Source of the DNA: Desmodus rotundus
Lineage: Eukaryota; Chordata; Mammalia; Chiroptera; Phyllostomidae
Direction of reading: 5' to 3'
Assembly: GCF_022682495.2 (NCBI RefSeq)
Contig: NC_071390.1
Span: forward strand, 104,890,294 to 104,954,293
Length of the DNA: 64,000 nucleotides
The translations under genes and the position numbers were made by a program. The notes under the pieces are model-generated. The model saw only the letters and a list, made by a program, of their open reading frames with translations, was not told the origin of the DNA and ran no database searches. Positions within the stretch are counted from its first letter, which is position 1, and every line of letters starts with the position of its first letter. Shown here in pieces: positions 31,861 to 43,394 of the stretch.

Positions 31861-33815
31861 AAAATATATTTTATTGATTATGCTATTACAGTTGTCCCAT
31901 TTCCCCCCCTTTATTCCCCTCCACCCTGCACACCCCCTCCCACCCACATTCCCCTCCCCTTTCGTTCATGTCCATGGGTCATACATATAAGTTCTTTGGC
32001 TTCTACATTTCCTATACTATTCTAAACCTCCCCCTGTCTATTTTCTACCTACCATTTATGCTACTTATTCTCTGTACCTTTTCTCCCTCTCTCCCCCTCC
32101 CACTTCCCTACGGATAACCCTCCATGTGATCTCCATTTCTGTGATTCTGTTCCCATTCTAGTTGTTTGCTTAGTTTATTTTTGTTTTTGTTTTTGTTTTA
32201 GATGTGGTTGTTAATAACTGTGAATTTGTTGTCACTTTACTGTACATATTTTTTATCTTCTTTTTTTTTAGATAAAGCCTTTTAACATTTCATGTAATAA
32301 GGGCTTGGTGATGATGAACTTCTTTAACTTGACCTTATCTGGGAAGCACTTCATCTGCCCTTCCATTCTAAATGAGAGCTTTGCTGCATAGAGTAATCTT
32401 GGTTGTAGGTCCTTGCCTTTCATGACTGCAAATATTTCTTTTCAGCCCCTTCTTGCCTGCAAAGTCTCTTTTGAGAAATCAGCTGACAGTCTAATGGGAA
32501 CTCCTCTGTAGGTAATTGTCTCCTTTTCTCTTGCTACTTTTAAGATTCTCTCCTTCTGTTTAATCTTGGGTAATGTAATTATGATGTGTTTTGGTGTGTT
32601 CCTCCTTGGGTTCAACTTCTTTGGGACTCCCTGAGTTCCCTCACTTCCTGGAAGCCTATTTCCTTAGCCAGATTGGAGAAGTTCTCCTTCATTATTTTTT
32701 CTAAGTTTTCAATTTCTTGCTCTTCCTCTTCTCTTTCTGTTACCCCCTATGATTCGGATGTTGGAACGTTTGGAGATGTCCCAGAGGTTCCTAAGCCTCT
32801 CCTCATTTTAAAAAATTCTTTTTCTTCATTCTTTTCTGGTTGAATGTTTCTTTCTTCCTTCTGGTCCACACCATTGGTTTCAATCCCAGTTTCCTTCCCT
32901 TCATTGTTGATTCCCTGTACATTTTCCTTTATTTCACTTAGCATAGCCTTCATTTGTTCATTTAATTTGTGACCATTTTCAACCAATTCTGTGAGCATCC
33001 TGATTACCAGTGTTTGGAACTGTGCATCTGATAGGTTGGCTATCTCTTCGTCACTTAGTTGTATTTTTCTGGAGCTTTGATCCATTCTTTCATTTGGGCC
33101 TTTGTGTTTGTTTTGGTGTGCCTATTAGGTATAAGGGGCGGAGCCTTAGGTGTTCAGAAGGGCAGGGCAATCCGTGTCGCTGCATTGTGAGCTGTATGTA
33201 GGGGAGGGGTCCAAAAGGGAACGATGGCACTTGCTCTGGCCTCTGCCGGTTTTCAGTCACTTTCCCCCTACCCATAATCAAATTGGGCCCTTCTGGTATT
33301 GATTCCCAAGTGGGTGGGCCTATGCCTGTTCTAGGACCCTGTGGGTCTCTCCAACGAACTCTCCTGTGAGGCTGGGAGTCTCTCCTGCTGCCACCTCAAC
33401 CCCCACCAGTGTTTTCAATCAGAAGCTTTGTGGCTTTATTTCCCTGAACTGGAGCCCTGGGTTGCACAGTCTGTCTCTCTCCCCAGTTGTTGCTCCTGGT
33501 TTATCCACATTCGAATGTGGGACTGCCCACTCTACCAGCTGCTGCCTCACTGGGTCTGCCAGCTGCCGCCTCACCCACCCCAGTCCTCCAGCCGCTGCCT
33601 TGCTGTGAGTCCTCTCTGCCCGACTGCCCATCTCCTCCCCTCCTACCAGTCTGGATGAATGTTTCTTTCTTAACTCCTTGGTTGTTGGACTTCCATACAG
33701 TTTGATTTTCTGTCAGATCTGGTTGTTTTTTGTTTTTAAATTTTTGTTGTCCTTCTTTTGGTTGTGCGATAAGGCACAGTATGTCTACCTACGCCTTCAT
33801 CTTGGCCAGAAGTTC
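31861..33815 (-). mobile_element. HAL1 (half-L1) retrotransposon, copy 4, near full length
   Basis: Minus strand: starts at about 33812 with GGCCAAGATGAAGGCGTAGG, then a 5' UTR of about 710 bases, an ORF1 relic (about 33110-32275), and a G-rich 3' UTR. It ends TAATCAATAAAATATATTTT at about 31861, against the 5' end of copy 3. Again no ORF2. Confidence 0.87.
32275..33112 (-). pseudogene. HAL1 ORF1 protein relic, copy 4
   Basis: The position of the family ATG reads AAG here, so the normal start is lost. An internal ATG at 33085 opens 112 codons reading KIQLSDEEIANLSDAQFQTL and later GVDQKEERNIQPEKNEEKEF. The frame then shifts near 32815 in an A-rich stretch. The C-terminal part is recognisable at nucleotide level (TCAGCTGACAGTCTAATGGG on the plus strand) but split among frames. 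Confidence 0.82.
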
Positions 33816-33829
33816 AGTACCTGTTTTCT

Positions 33830-33964
33830 ATACATGATTTGATGGTATGTCAGTGAAAGAAACTCAAAGAAAAGGTATTATGTAAGTTGGTGCATATTAA
33901 CATGCTGAAACTTTAATAAATTTTTGCATTTCATACAGTGACGTAGTGTTTATGCATACATATT
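33830..33964. other. Unassigned sequence after the HAL1 pair
   Basis: The L1M sequence left of the HAL1 pair does not visibly resume here, so the L1M probably ended near 29944. Confidence 0.35.
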
Positions 33965-34095
33965 TCCTTTGATCATCATATCAATGTTGTAAAATCAATG
34001 GTGCAGGATTAGTCTCATCTTTTAATTTTATTTCTGTTAAAGAAATGGGCTCAAATGTTGAACTCAGCTAAGTTCACTTAATAATTTAGGAAGGA
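33965..34095 (-). repeat. Possible MIR fragment, antisense
   Basis: Reads TTTGATCATCATATCAATGT, then AAAGAAATGGGCTCAAATGT and GTTCACTTAATAATTTAGGA. This faintly follows the reverse MIR order. Confidence 0.35.
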
Positions 34096-34944
34096 GCAAA
34101 AATAATCTTGACACTCACATTTTCTGATTCACATTTTTTTTCCATGATAGGAAATATGAGGTTATATTAGTGTGGAGTTAAAAAAATTAGGCTATCTCAG
34201 AAAAGGTAGGTGAAAGTAAGAAAGGGTGATTGTAAAAACTAGGGTGATTGTCCCTAGTTGTTTCTTCATAGAAACATGTGTTCTCAAATGCTTGTTTATT
34301 ACTTCAACAAGCACTTAAAAACATATATTGTGAAAGGAGTTCTGGAGGATTTTTAAAGCCCATCAGAAGAGATACTTTTAAAGGCAGCAGTCTGTACTAT
34401 GGTCTTATTGTTTACATATCACCTTTTTGAGACCAAAGGTCCAGACCAAGCAGTATTTCAGTAGTATTTCCAAGAAGTATTTCAGTAGGTTAACTCTGCC
34501 TGTAACTATGGCATCCTATCATGTCTAATAAGCAGAGAGGGCAGTTGGAGGTGGACCGGAAATAAGAGGACAGAGCAGTAAGCTTTCCACTTGTTCTTCC
34601 AGACAGCTTTTCTTCACCCTGATATCTACCTCCCTTGCCAATGCTCAGAGAAGAGGAGATAATTAAGAAGAAAGGCAAATAGTCAGTAGTTGTACTTATG
34701 CTTCCAAAACGACCACACACATATTCAGAAAGTTCTGCTTTCTCCTTTCAGATTATCCAAATCTTGTACATCCTTCACGTGTTCCTCACTTATCATCTCT
34801 TTATGAAGGGTCTTGTACACATGGAGCTCCTCCTACCATTATTAGCATTTTTTTTTACACATTTCTTTACAGTATTGGGTGCATGGTCACTCTCTGAATA
34901 GATAGTAAACTCTTGGTTTCTGGCATCTGATTCTGCATGAGTTT
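34096..34944. other. Unassigned sequence
   Basis: No supportable feature. Confidence 0.3.
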
Positions 34945-35150
34945 ATTCACTGCCCAGTTGAGTGTATGAGACACAGGTAGTGCACAGGCCATCATTAGGC
35001 CACCTGGTCTACTTGCCACACCCTGAGCATGCAGAGTGCTTTCCTCATTCATTCCTCACCTGGCTCTTCCCTCTGACTAGAATGTTCTTCTCCCCAATTC
35101 CAGGAACTTTGTCCCTGAGTTATTCTAATATGGTCAAATCTGTTAGGGAG
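34945..35150 (+). repeat. Probable L2 LINE fragment, sense
   Basis: CCTGGCTCTTCCCTCTGACT and AGAATGTTCTTCTCCCC match the L2 segment 'ctgcctggaatgctcttccccc'. Flanking parts are diverged. Confidence 0.45.
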
Positions 35151-35199
35151 TAGGAATGGTTGTGCTTTAAAAAGGGGGTGGGATTTGTTGCCTCCCCAC

Positions 35200-35330
35200 C
35201 ACTTCATGTGAACATTTCAAACAAGCTGAAATACTGAAAGAATCCTATCAGTGACATCCATATAGCAACCATTCACATTCAGCTGTTTCTATTGCATATA
35301 ATTTTGAATGGGTTGTACTTACTTTACCTT
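35200..35330. repeat. Possible L1M 3'-end fragment
   Basis: GTGAACATTTCAAACAAGCT followed by GAAATACTGAAAGAATCC and ATATAGCAACCATTCAC recalls an L1M 3'-end segment. Low certainty. Confidence 0.3.
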
Positions 35331-38076
35331 ACAATTCTTTTTCGGTGAATAAAGTAGCACAAATGAAAGTACTTGTAGAAAAAGCCATTAGGTCCAAGGT
35401 TTGGACCCAGGACTGGCATCTTTCAGTGGCTGGGTGAGGGGCTCCTGGGCTGCAGCCTTCCACCCCTGCACGTTCACTTGCCTTGGGGCCAGCTTCTCTC
35501 ATAGCTTCCTGCTGAAATCAGTCTTACCCAGAAACCTAGCCTATTTGGCTAAAGGCCTGACACCCTTTGCCAGTCTTCCTTTCCTTCCCCCTAGTCTTTT
35601 CTCTCCCTTCTTTCTATTCCTGGAACTATGCTTGTTCCTCCCTGCAACTCTGAGTATCATCCACTGTTTATTTTTGCTGCCGTGACCCATCTTCTTGCTG
35701 CATTTTTCCAGGAAGTGAGTTTCTCTCCAGTTCAAGTCTGAATACTGCCTATTGGAATTCAGGGCCAGCCTGATCCTCAGGGTCAGCACCCTCCTTCTCG
35801 ACCCTGGTTTCCTCCCCTCTCCTACCTTCCCCAGGGCCCATGACCCTGTGCTCTTAGTGTGGGTTGTGATGGGTGAAATCACCTTATTCCTCTAAGTGTC
35901 TGTAAGCATCATTAATAAGCTCATCTCTGTCTCCTTGAATTGTAGTCATCCAAAAATGTCTGATTTTCCTTACCAAATTTTAATCTCTAAGTGGCGTAAA
36001 CAGTTTCTTACATGCTTTATACCACCAATAGTGTCCCCATATAAAAAAAGTGTTTGTTTCCTAAATGTATTCAATGAATTTACTGACAAGAGGAAAGAAG
36101 GGAATAACTGTCATAGAGTGGACTTAGAAAGATTTGAAGTCATTGTGGTGATCTGGATTTAAAGTAAGGGATGGGCCTAATAAGGAGGAAGGTGGGAAGT
36201 TCTAAGACAAAGTGCCAGAAGTGAGGTACCTCCTGCAAACAGAGGAAGGCGCACGTCTACACTCAAGTGAATATGGGTGTGCATGGTGGGGACCAGGGCA
36301 GTGCCTGATGCATCAGAAAGTCAGCTAGGAAAGGTAGAAGTGTTAGAATAGGTAATGGAGCACGTGGACGTGGCAGATAAGTGGGCATTTCAGGAAGGGC
36401 TTTGAGCTGCAGGTGAGCATGGCACGAGGACTGCTTCTCTAGATAACAACATGCAGGATGTAGATAGGTAAGGAGACCAAAGTAAGGAAGGACAAGGATT
36501 TATAACAAATAGTATCTTATCTTGGACTCTATTTGTTCCTTTGGGCAAAGGGGACATCCTCCCCTCACATCGGCTTGGAAGGTGGCAGATTTCAACTTTT
36601 AGTTTTGCAAAGAGAAGCCAGCTTTTTAAATCAGAAGTTTGGTATGTGGTAAATGTTTTCACAAACTCTTCTAAAGGTAATTGGGAAAGAAGTAAAAACA
36701 GAACATCCGATTAGGAAGGTTTATTATGAGATTCCTTCCTGGAAGTCAAATTTTTCCAGCAAGATAGATGAATGGGCTGCTGCCACCATTCTTTCCACAT
36801 TCCAGAATGTTTAACAGTGTTTTTACTCAGAAAATCACTGGGAAACCTGACAGCAAATACACGGCCTGAATAATTTCCAGGGTTTTTCTTAGTGTGTGCT
36901 TTTTGCAGGAGCCCAGGGTAAAGCCTTCTCCCCTGTTCCGCTAGATTGCTTCAGTATTCTTGCTATTCTGGATACTGAGGGCAATAAACACCCTTATTTC
37001 CTGTCCCTCCCTTCTTAAAACCCCTTACACTTCTTGACTTGAAGACATCTCTCTTCCTATACTACTGCTTGAAGTCCAGGATAATCTTCAGTTTCATATT
37101 CTCTAACTTCTTCTCTAACCTTCAGAGAAAATACTTGAATTTGGTTCTTCTGGCAAGTTGACATAAGGGACTTTCAGAAACTACAGGGTGTAAACTCCAC
37201 AGTTATCCCAGAGCCTGTGACACCAACATGCAGGCTCCGTGACTGTGACCTCCGTGGTCTGCTGCGTTGGGGGGCACATGGCTGCCACTGGCAGTTCTTT
37301 GGTCTGTTGGGTTGCAGTTTCAGTGAGTGTGAATCTGAAGAATACACTTTAACACAGAGGGACCTCATCCTCCTGTCACATGAGTGACATTTAGAGGTCA
37401 GGGAATGTTCATGCTCAAGGATGTGCCTGCCTTGGTGGGTCCCAGCATGCCCATGGGGGCTCAGACTTCTTTCAGAATCTGAGGGAAGTGGTGGACACTT
37501 TCCCTACAAAGATGCCCATGAGTTTTTGTCATTCAGGGCTGCACAGACAAACCACTGGTCCTTCCGTGGAACTACATTGTGAATCCTGTGTTAAGGCTTA
37601 GTCTGTGGCCTCCCTTGACCCCACCACAAAGGGGCCCATGACCCAGTGAACATATGACACCCACTCAGCAAAAGCAGAGCAAACAAGGAGCTTTAGTCAT
37701 TGTCTTGTCCCAGGAATATTTCCTTTATTCTGGTTTATTTTGTCATATTTTGATTTTAGTTCAAGGGGACAGGTGTATTTTCCACACCAGAGCAGGGGGA
37801 CATGGGGCCCCTTGGTCCTGCTTGGGGAGGTGATTGGTTCTGGCACTGCATTCTGAGTCTTTGTGCACAGCAGAGTCTGAACTGCCCCTGCCTCCATTCG
37901 TGTCCTCACTGACTCCTTGCTACCCGCAGATCTTCTCCGGTCCTCAGGGCTTCTGTGTATGTTGCCATCTCTTCTGAAATAGACTTTCCTGTCATTTTTC
38001 ACCCAGAGAAAGCCAGGGAGCTTGGGCTTGTCCAGATGGAGGAAATAAACAAGGACTGGGGGAGAATAACAATAGG
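35331..38076. other. Unassigned 2.7-kb stretch
   Basis: No gene or confidently named repeat. Several frames of 60-113 codons lack domains or splice context. Confidence 0.3.
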
Positions 38077-38227
38077 GTGCAGGTTGGGTGGCCAGGGATG
38101 GACTTCCCTGAGGTGGTGACATTCAGGCTGAGACTTGAAGGGTTCCAGGCAGAGGGTGCAGCATGCTCAAAGGCCCTGAGTGATAAAGGGCTGGGTGGGG
38201 TCCCAAGAGAGAAAGAAGGCTACACTA

Positions 38228-38582
38228 GTGGTCATAGTCAGCCCAAGCTGCCCAACAGAATACACAGACTAGGGGCTTAGACAACAGACATTCATTTCTC
38301 AGTCTGGAGAGTGAAAGTCCAGGGTCAAGGCAATAGCAGATTTGGTATCCGTTTAGAACCCAGTTCCTGGCTCACAGATGGCATCTTCTCTCTGTCCCCT
38401 CACATGGAGGGAAGGGCAGTGGAGCTCACTAGAGTCTCTTTTATAAGGACACTAATCTTATTATAAGAGTTCCACCCTTGTGACCTAGTTACCTCCCCAA
38501 AACCCCACCCCATAATACCGTTACCTTGGGGGTTAGGATTCAGCACATGAATTTTGAGGAAACAGATATTCATCCCTTGGCA
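38228..38582 (-). repeat. MST/MLT1-type LTR, antisense, inside L2
   Basis: Reads CATTTCTCAGTCTGGAGAGT, CCCCTCACATGGAGGGAAGG, TCTCTTTTATAAGGACACTA, ATTATAAGAGTTCCACCC, CTTGTGACCTAGTTACCTCC, CATAATACCGTTACCTTGGG and GTTAGGATTCAGCACATGAA. These are the reverse landmarks of a MaLR LTR, almost complete. Confidence 0.78.
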
Positions 38583-38793
38583 GGAAGGTGTAAGTGAAGG
38601 GGGAGATTGGGGCTGTATGATGTGTCTGGTCATACAAGGCGTTCAACATCTCATGGTAAAGATTTTGGAGTTTATTCCATTTATATAAAGGATCATTGAG
38701 CATTTTACATCAAGACTGTGAAGTTATCTGCTTAGTATTTTAAAATATCATTGTTTCATATTTATTCTGGGAGGAAAATGCATTGGAAGAGAG

Positions 38794-39035
38794 CATTGGT
38801 TTTCAACCCGTGAAGAGTTGGGCCCCAGGAGATGTTTGGCAATGCCTGGAGATGTTTTGTACATCACAATTGGTAAGGAGCGTGTGGAGCGGGAGCTGCA
38901 GGCGTTGAATGGGTGGAGGCCAGGAATGCTGCTCAACACCCTACAATGCACAGGGCAGCTCTCCCCACACCCTGCCCCCACGACAAAGTGTCATCCAGCC
39001 CCAAATGTCAACACTGTTGCTGCTGAGAACCGGAG
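38794..39035 (-). mobile_element. MER20 hAT-type nonautonomous element, antisense, inside L2
   Basis: Begins with an end-repeat-like CATTGGTTTTCAACCC, then GGAGATGTTTGGCAATGCC, GAGATGTTTTGTACATCACA, GGTGGAGGCCAGGAATGCTG, CAACACCCTACAATGCACAG and CCCCAAATGTCAACACTG, ending near CTGAGAACCGG. This is the MER20 order in reverse. MER20 is a placental-mammal hAT relic, some copies of which have been reported to act as regulatory elements. Confidence 0.82.
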
Positions 39036-39500
39036 GCAGGTGGCAGCTGGCCAGATGGACTTGAGCCAAGCCGGCGGCCACAGAGCCAGAGTGGTGGATG
39101 GCTTTAACTATATCACAAAGGTGGAAAGCAGGGCTTGCTGATGGATTGCAAGAATGGGACAGGAGGCAGAAGTCAAGCAAGAGTCCCAGGTTTCTGAGTA
39201 ACCACGCTGATACTAGTTTTACTCAGCCAGAGGAAACTAGACTATAGGGGGTGGGGGAAGCAAAACCAAGATTTTTGTTTGGATGTCATTGGTTGGAGAT
39301 AAGTAAGTATGAGACATCCAAGTGCAGATGTCAAGTTGGTCTGAAGGTCAAAAGAAAAGTGAAGACTGATGTAAAACTGTTGGAGTTTTCAATATATGGG
39401 TCTTGGAACCTTTGAAACTGATGTGATTGCTTAGGAACAAGACAGAACTGGAGGCACAGGGTAAAGCCCTGGGGTTCACTGATGACCACTAGATGTTCCT

Positions 39501-40994
39501 TTGTGCATTTGCCCTAACCAGAAAAATTCTCCATATGCTGAAATCCTCAAAGTTGAAAAAACCTGATATTTACTATATTACAATGTACATTTCATTTTTA
39601 TTTTAAAATATTATCCTCCTTTTTCAAAGCTGTACTATGCTCTTCTTCACCAAATTTCTAATCTTCAAAATGCTGACATTTATTTATTATCAGAATAACT
39701 AGGGACACTCACTCCATAGCCTGTAGGATACACGGCCCCGGTGGAATGTGGACAAGGCTGAGGTGGGGTTGGCAGGGTTGGTGGAAAGTTTCTGAGTCAA
39801 CACACGGGCTGGAGGCAGGCTCTGATGCTCCAGGCCCTCAGCAGAGCAACTAGAGTCACAAAAGGGCTCTGCTGCTGCTGCGGCCATTGGCACCATCTGT
39901 ATGCATATGGCACTCCGCTGAATCTAGTGCACAGTGGGCTTACTGCTGCCGTGTATTGAGACACACAGGTATTGGTTCTGAATAGTCATGTATGCAAACA
40001 TCCCATGTGAATGTGTCATTTACTTTGTTGGTCTGAATATCCTAGCTCTGAAATGCCTCAAACTCTTACTTTATGCCTAAAAGGCACATACAGGTTTGCA
40101 TGGTAGTGAAAGCAAACTGTTTCATCATAGCACAATGTACCCACTAAGAGATCTACAGCATCTACAGAGATGAGGGTAGATGATAACAAAGAAGCAGCAG
40201 CACCAAGTGGAGCTGAGACCCATGAGTAGAAAATGGAGACATTTGCCTTGAATTGGGATGCTCACAACAATATCACACAGCTTGGTTTAAAAATTCTGGG
40301 GTCTCTACAACAACATTTCACTAGACTCTGAGAGGAATCAGTGTCCTCCAAGGTGGCCCTGTTGGTCCGGCTCCTGGACAGGGCAGGATCCACTCTCTTC
40401 TGTGATCATTGATAGGCAGCCCCTGGCTTGAGAGCCAACTTAAAGAGTAGTGCCTGCACTGCTTCATATCCAGCCCCATTGTGGACCAATGTGGAATGTT
40501 CAAAGGACCTGTAGTTTCTGAGAAAACACAAACAAAATAACTCTAAGTAACTCTTCCTCCCCTGGTACCTGTTCCACTTCACCTGGGTGCACTGCCAGCA
40601 ATTGTAAAGGCCCAGAGACCTGGTTAACACATGGCCACACTTCTAGGAAGGTTTAATCCACTCCTGCTGGGGGAAGGAGATGGTTATTGAGAGGGAAACG
40701 GACCACTGTGGGGTGGGGACAAGTGTGGCCAATGTGGAAGGGAGTTGGCACAGTGGCCATGAGTGTCCTGTGAAAGAAAAGCACAGAAGAAGGGTCAGGG
40801 TCAGATCCTGTGACAAAACCCAGCTCTGCCCAAGGGAGGACAGGAACTTCTCTCCCATGGCCCCTTGTATTTCTGGAGCAGTACAGCCCATCTGCAGGAC
40901 CCCAATGCCAGGCTGGGACTCGCCACAGACTCTCACATGCAGCCGTGTGGCAAGGGTGATAAGGAGGGCCTGTTTTGGCAGTCACCCTCTCCTG
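39501..40994. other. Unassigned sequence
   Basis: No supportable feature. A 131-codon frame at 40680-41075 runs partly into a MIR and is regarded as chance. Confidence 0.3.
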
Positions 40995-41135
40995 CCTTGG
41001 TTATTTACCTCCACTGTGACCTCCACTGTGATTGGGTTGCTTATCCCTTTCAAACCTCAGTTTACTTATCTGTAACATGGGGATCAGGACATCTGCCTCA
41101 GGGGGCTGCTCAGACGTAGATCACTCAGTAAAGAA
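40995..41135 (+). repeat. MIR SINE, sense
   Basis: Matches the 3' half of MIR in order: CCTCAGTTTACTTATCTGTA, ACATGGGGATCAGGACATCT and GCCTCAGGGGGCTGCTCAGA. Confidence 0.7.
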
Positions 41136-43394
41136 GAACTCTTGTTTATTTGCCCCAAAAGCCACTATTATCAAATTCACTGGTCCTAATTCATTATCAC
41201 TATTCGTTAGCTGCTTGGTATGATTTATGCATATGTGATACTTTCAAAAGACATAGGGTTCACCCTCAGTTTTGTTTGATGAGTCAGCTGGGAATCGAAA
41301 TACCATGGGTGACTTTATTCCAAATGTCATACATGGATTAGCTTTGGGACTATGACTTATTTGTAACCTGGGGACCCCCTGAGCCACCTTCAGAGGTAGA
41401 AAGCCTCAAAGGCTAATGTAGGTCCCTTGTGTTTATCAGAGACTGTATTCAGCACCACTGAAAAGCGCTCTATATGAAATGACCAAGCTGTCTTTCAGCT
41501 TGGGCTGTGTTTATTTCGGGAGAATAATGACTCACCAAATGCTGAAAGTATTGCTACTGGGATTTTTGTGACAGCTACTCTAGGTTTCCCTTCCTGCAGT
41601 GCCATTTCACTTAATTATAGCATGATAGTAAACTGCAGCATTTCAGCATATCCACATGGAGAAGATGCATTTATATGTCTGTTGTCGGTGGGAGCTTCTT
41701 GAAGAAAACACATGGTATTTGCTTCTAGTGTTCTTGCAGCTGTAGACAAACAACACTGCTATTTAAAGGCCCCAATGTTAGCTCCTTCGGGACAACCTTC
41801 CGTCTTTCTTCTGCCAAGTACTCCAGTTAGCACATTCCCCTCTCCCCAGGACACAAGGGTGCCCAGTTTGCAGTGCAGTCAGAACAGGCTACATAAATTG
41901 TGATTAAGAGTCTCTTCCTTCTTCACACTTAGCAACCTATAAAGCTGTGACTTTTTTTTTTTTTGGTAGATTTCCATCTAAAGAGAGATGGAGTTAGCCC
42001 AGACAGAAAGAATACAGAACTGAAACGTAAACACTGACTCACCTGTGATCCAAAAACACGTACTTCATTAGTACACTGAACTCCTGTTTTATCTTTGGAC
42101 TTTTTTTGGTCTATTTATAGTTTTTCTCTGCATTTTATTGATCTGAAAGATCAATGTAAAGTGACCCTCAAGACTAAAGATGAGACTACCCTTTGAGACT
42201 GTAATGAGGAAAAATGGAAATAGCACATACGACAGAGTCACACAACTGAGGAAACTCCCACACCAGCTCCAGACACTCATAAACTTCACTCTTCATTTGC
42301 AAACCTGGATGGACCTCCAGGTACCTCTGGGGCTCCCCAGGCAGATCAGGACAGAAGGACCACAGGTAGAACTAGAACAATCAGCCCAGATATGATGGTG
42401 ATAATTCACAAATAGGCAAGAACGGTAAGAAAAGTGAACCTAATAGAGCCTTCAGAGACATTCAGGACAATATTATATCCACAAAATAAGACTAGACTGC
42501 CAGTGGGAACACCGGTATAAGAAAAGGTTGTAGGAAGCTTAAAATATGATTGTTTGTTTTTACTAAAATGAATTACAAAATTCAAAGGCTCAGCTGAGTA
42601 ACAGGATGGACTCAAGCGTATAATCCACAGGATGTATCTGAGGAAATCTGAACATACAGTGAGAGCGCAGGGGCAGCACAGGGGGTTTCTGCTTCTAAAG
42701 TGCTAACCAGAAACACCTAAAGAGGCAGGATATTGAAAGCTCATGGAAAACATGCAAGGACTGAACAAGAAGATCCAGGGAAGGATGGGAATCTGCTTTA
42801 TAGAGCTCAGGAGGTATTTGCAAAGGAGAGACAGGGGCTGAGAAGATGAAATGGGCTTTGACCAAGGAGCCTGCAAGGGGAAGCTGCTCACTGCCCATTG
42901 CTGAACCCCAAAGTCCTGGTGAGCCGGGAGCACTCTGCCCTACAGAGACTGCATCCTGGTCTTGTGGCCTTGGGGAACCCGGAGGCTAGATGACTGGTTT
43001 CAGGGGCTGTTGCCCTCCAGAACACAGACAGCTCATTTGATGGGTGTCATCTGCGGTCACTTTGCATATTGAGAAATAGTCCTTTACCTTTGGTTTTTCA
43101 TATGTGAAGGATTGATTATACCTGTTCAAAGTGAAAGTAGAACAAAGATGAAGAATTCAGCTGCTAAAGAAACTGCTCCCAGAATACTTTGGTGGGATAT
43201 GAACAAGTTCACTACTGATTGTCATGGTGGTTTTAGTGCTATCAGAGTGAGTTAAATATTTACTATGTGCCAGAAATCGAAAGGGCAGCAAATAACTGCT
43301 AACCCAGCATGTCAGAAGCTGAAGAAGAACATCCCACTTCAGTCTAGCAGACCCCTGCAGAGTATGCCTGCCCCTACCTAAATCACTCCTATTT
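41136..43394. other. Unassigned 2.2-kb stretch
   Basis: No gene or named repeat could be supported. Confidence 0.3.

Larger units (their letters stand above)
38077..39500 (-). repeat. L2 LINE, antisense, interrupted by an LTR and MER20
   Basis: Three L2 pieces are in register. The first (38077-38227) has GACATTCAGGCTGAGACTTG and CTCAAAGGCCCTGAGTG. The second (38583-38793) has ATACAAGGCGTTCAACATCT and GGTAAAGATTTTGGAGTTTA. The third (39036-39500) has CTTGCTGATGGATTGCAAGA and GAGACATCCAAGTGCAGATG. Their order matches one reverse L2 copy into which two younger elements inserted. Confidence 0.7.

Noticed and set aside
31141..32025. 294-codon plus frame
   Set aside because: It is antisense to the HAL1 5' UTR of copy 3 and runs into the 3' end of copy 4. 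A shadow frame in a GC-rich leader.
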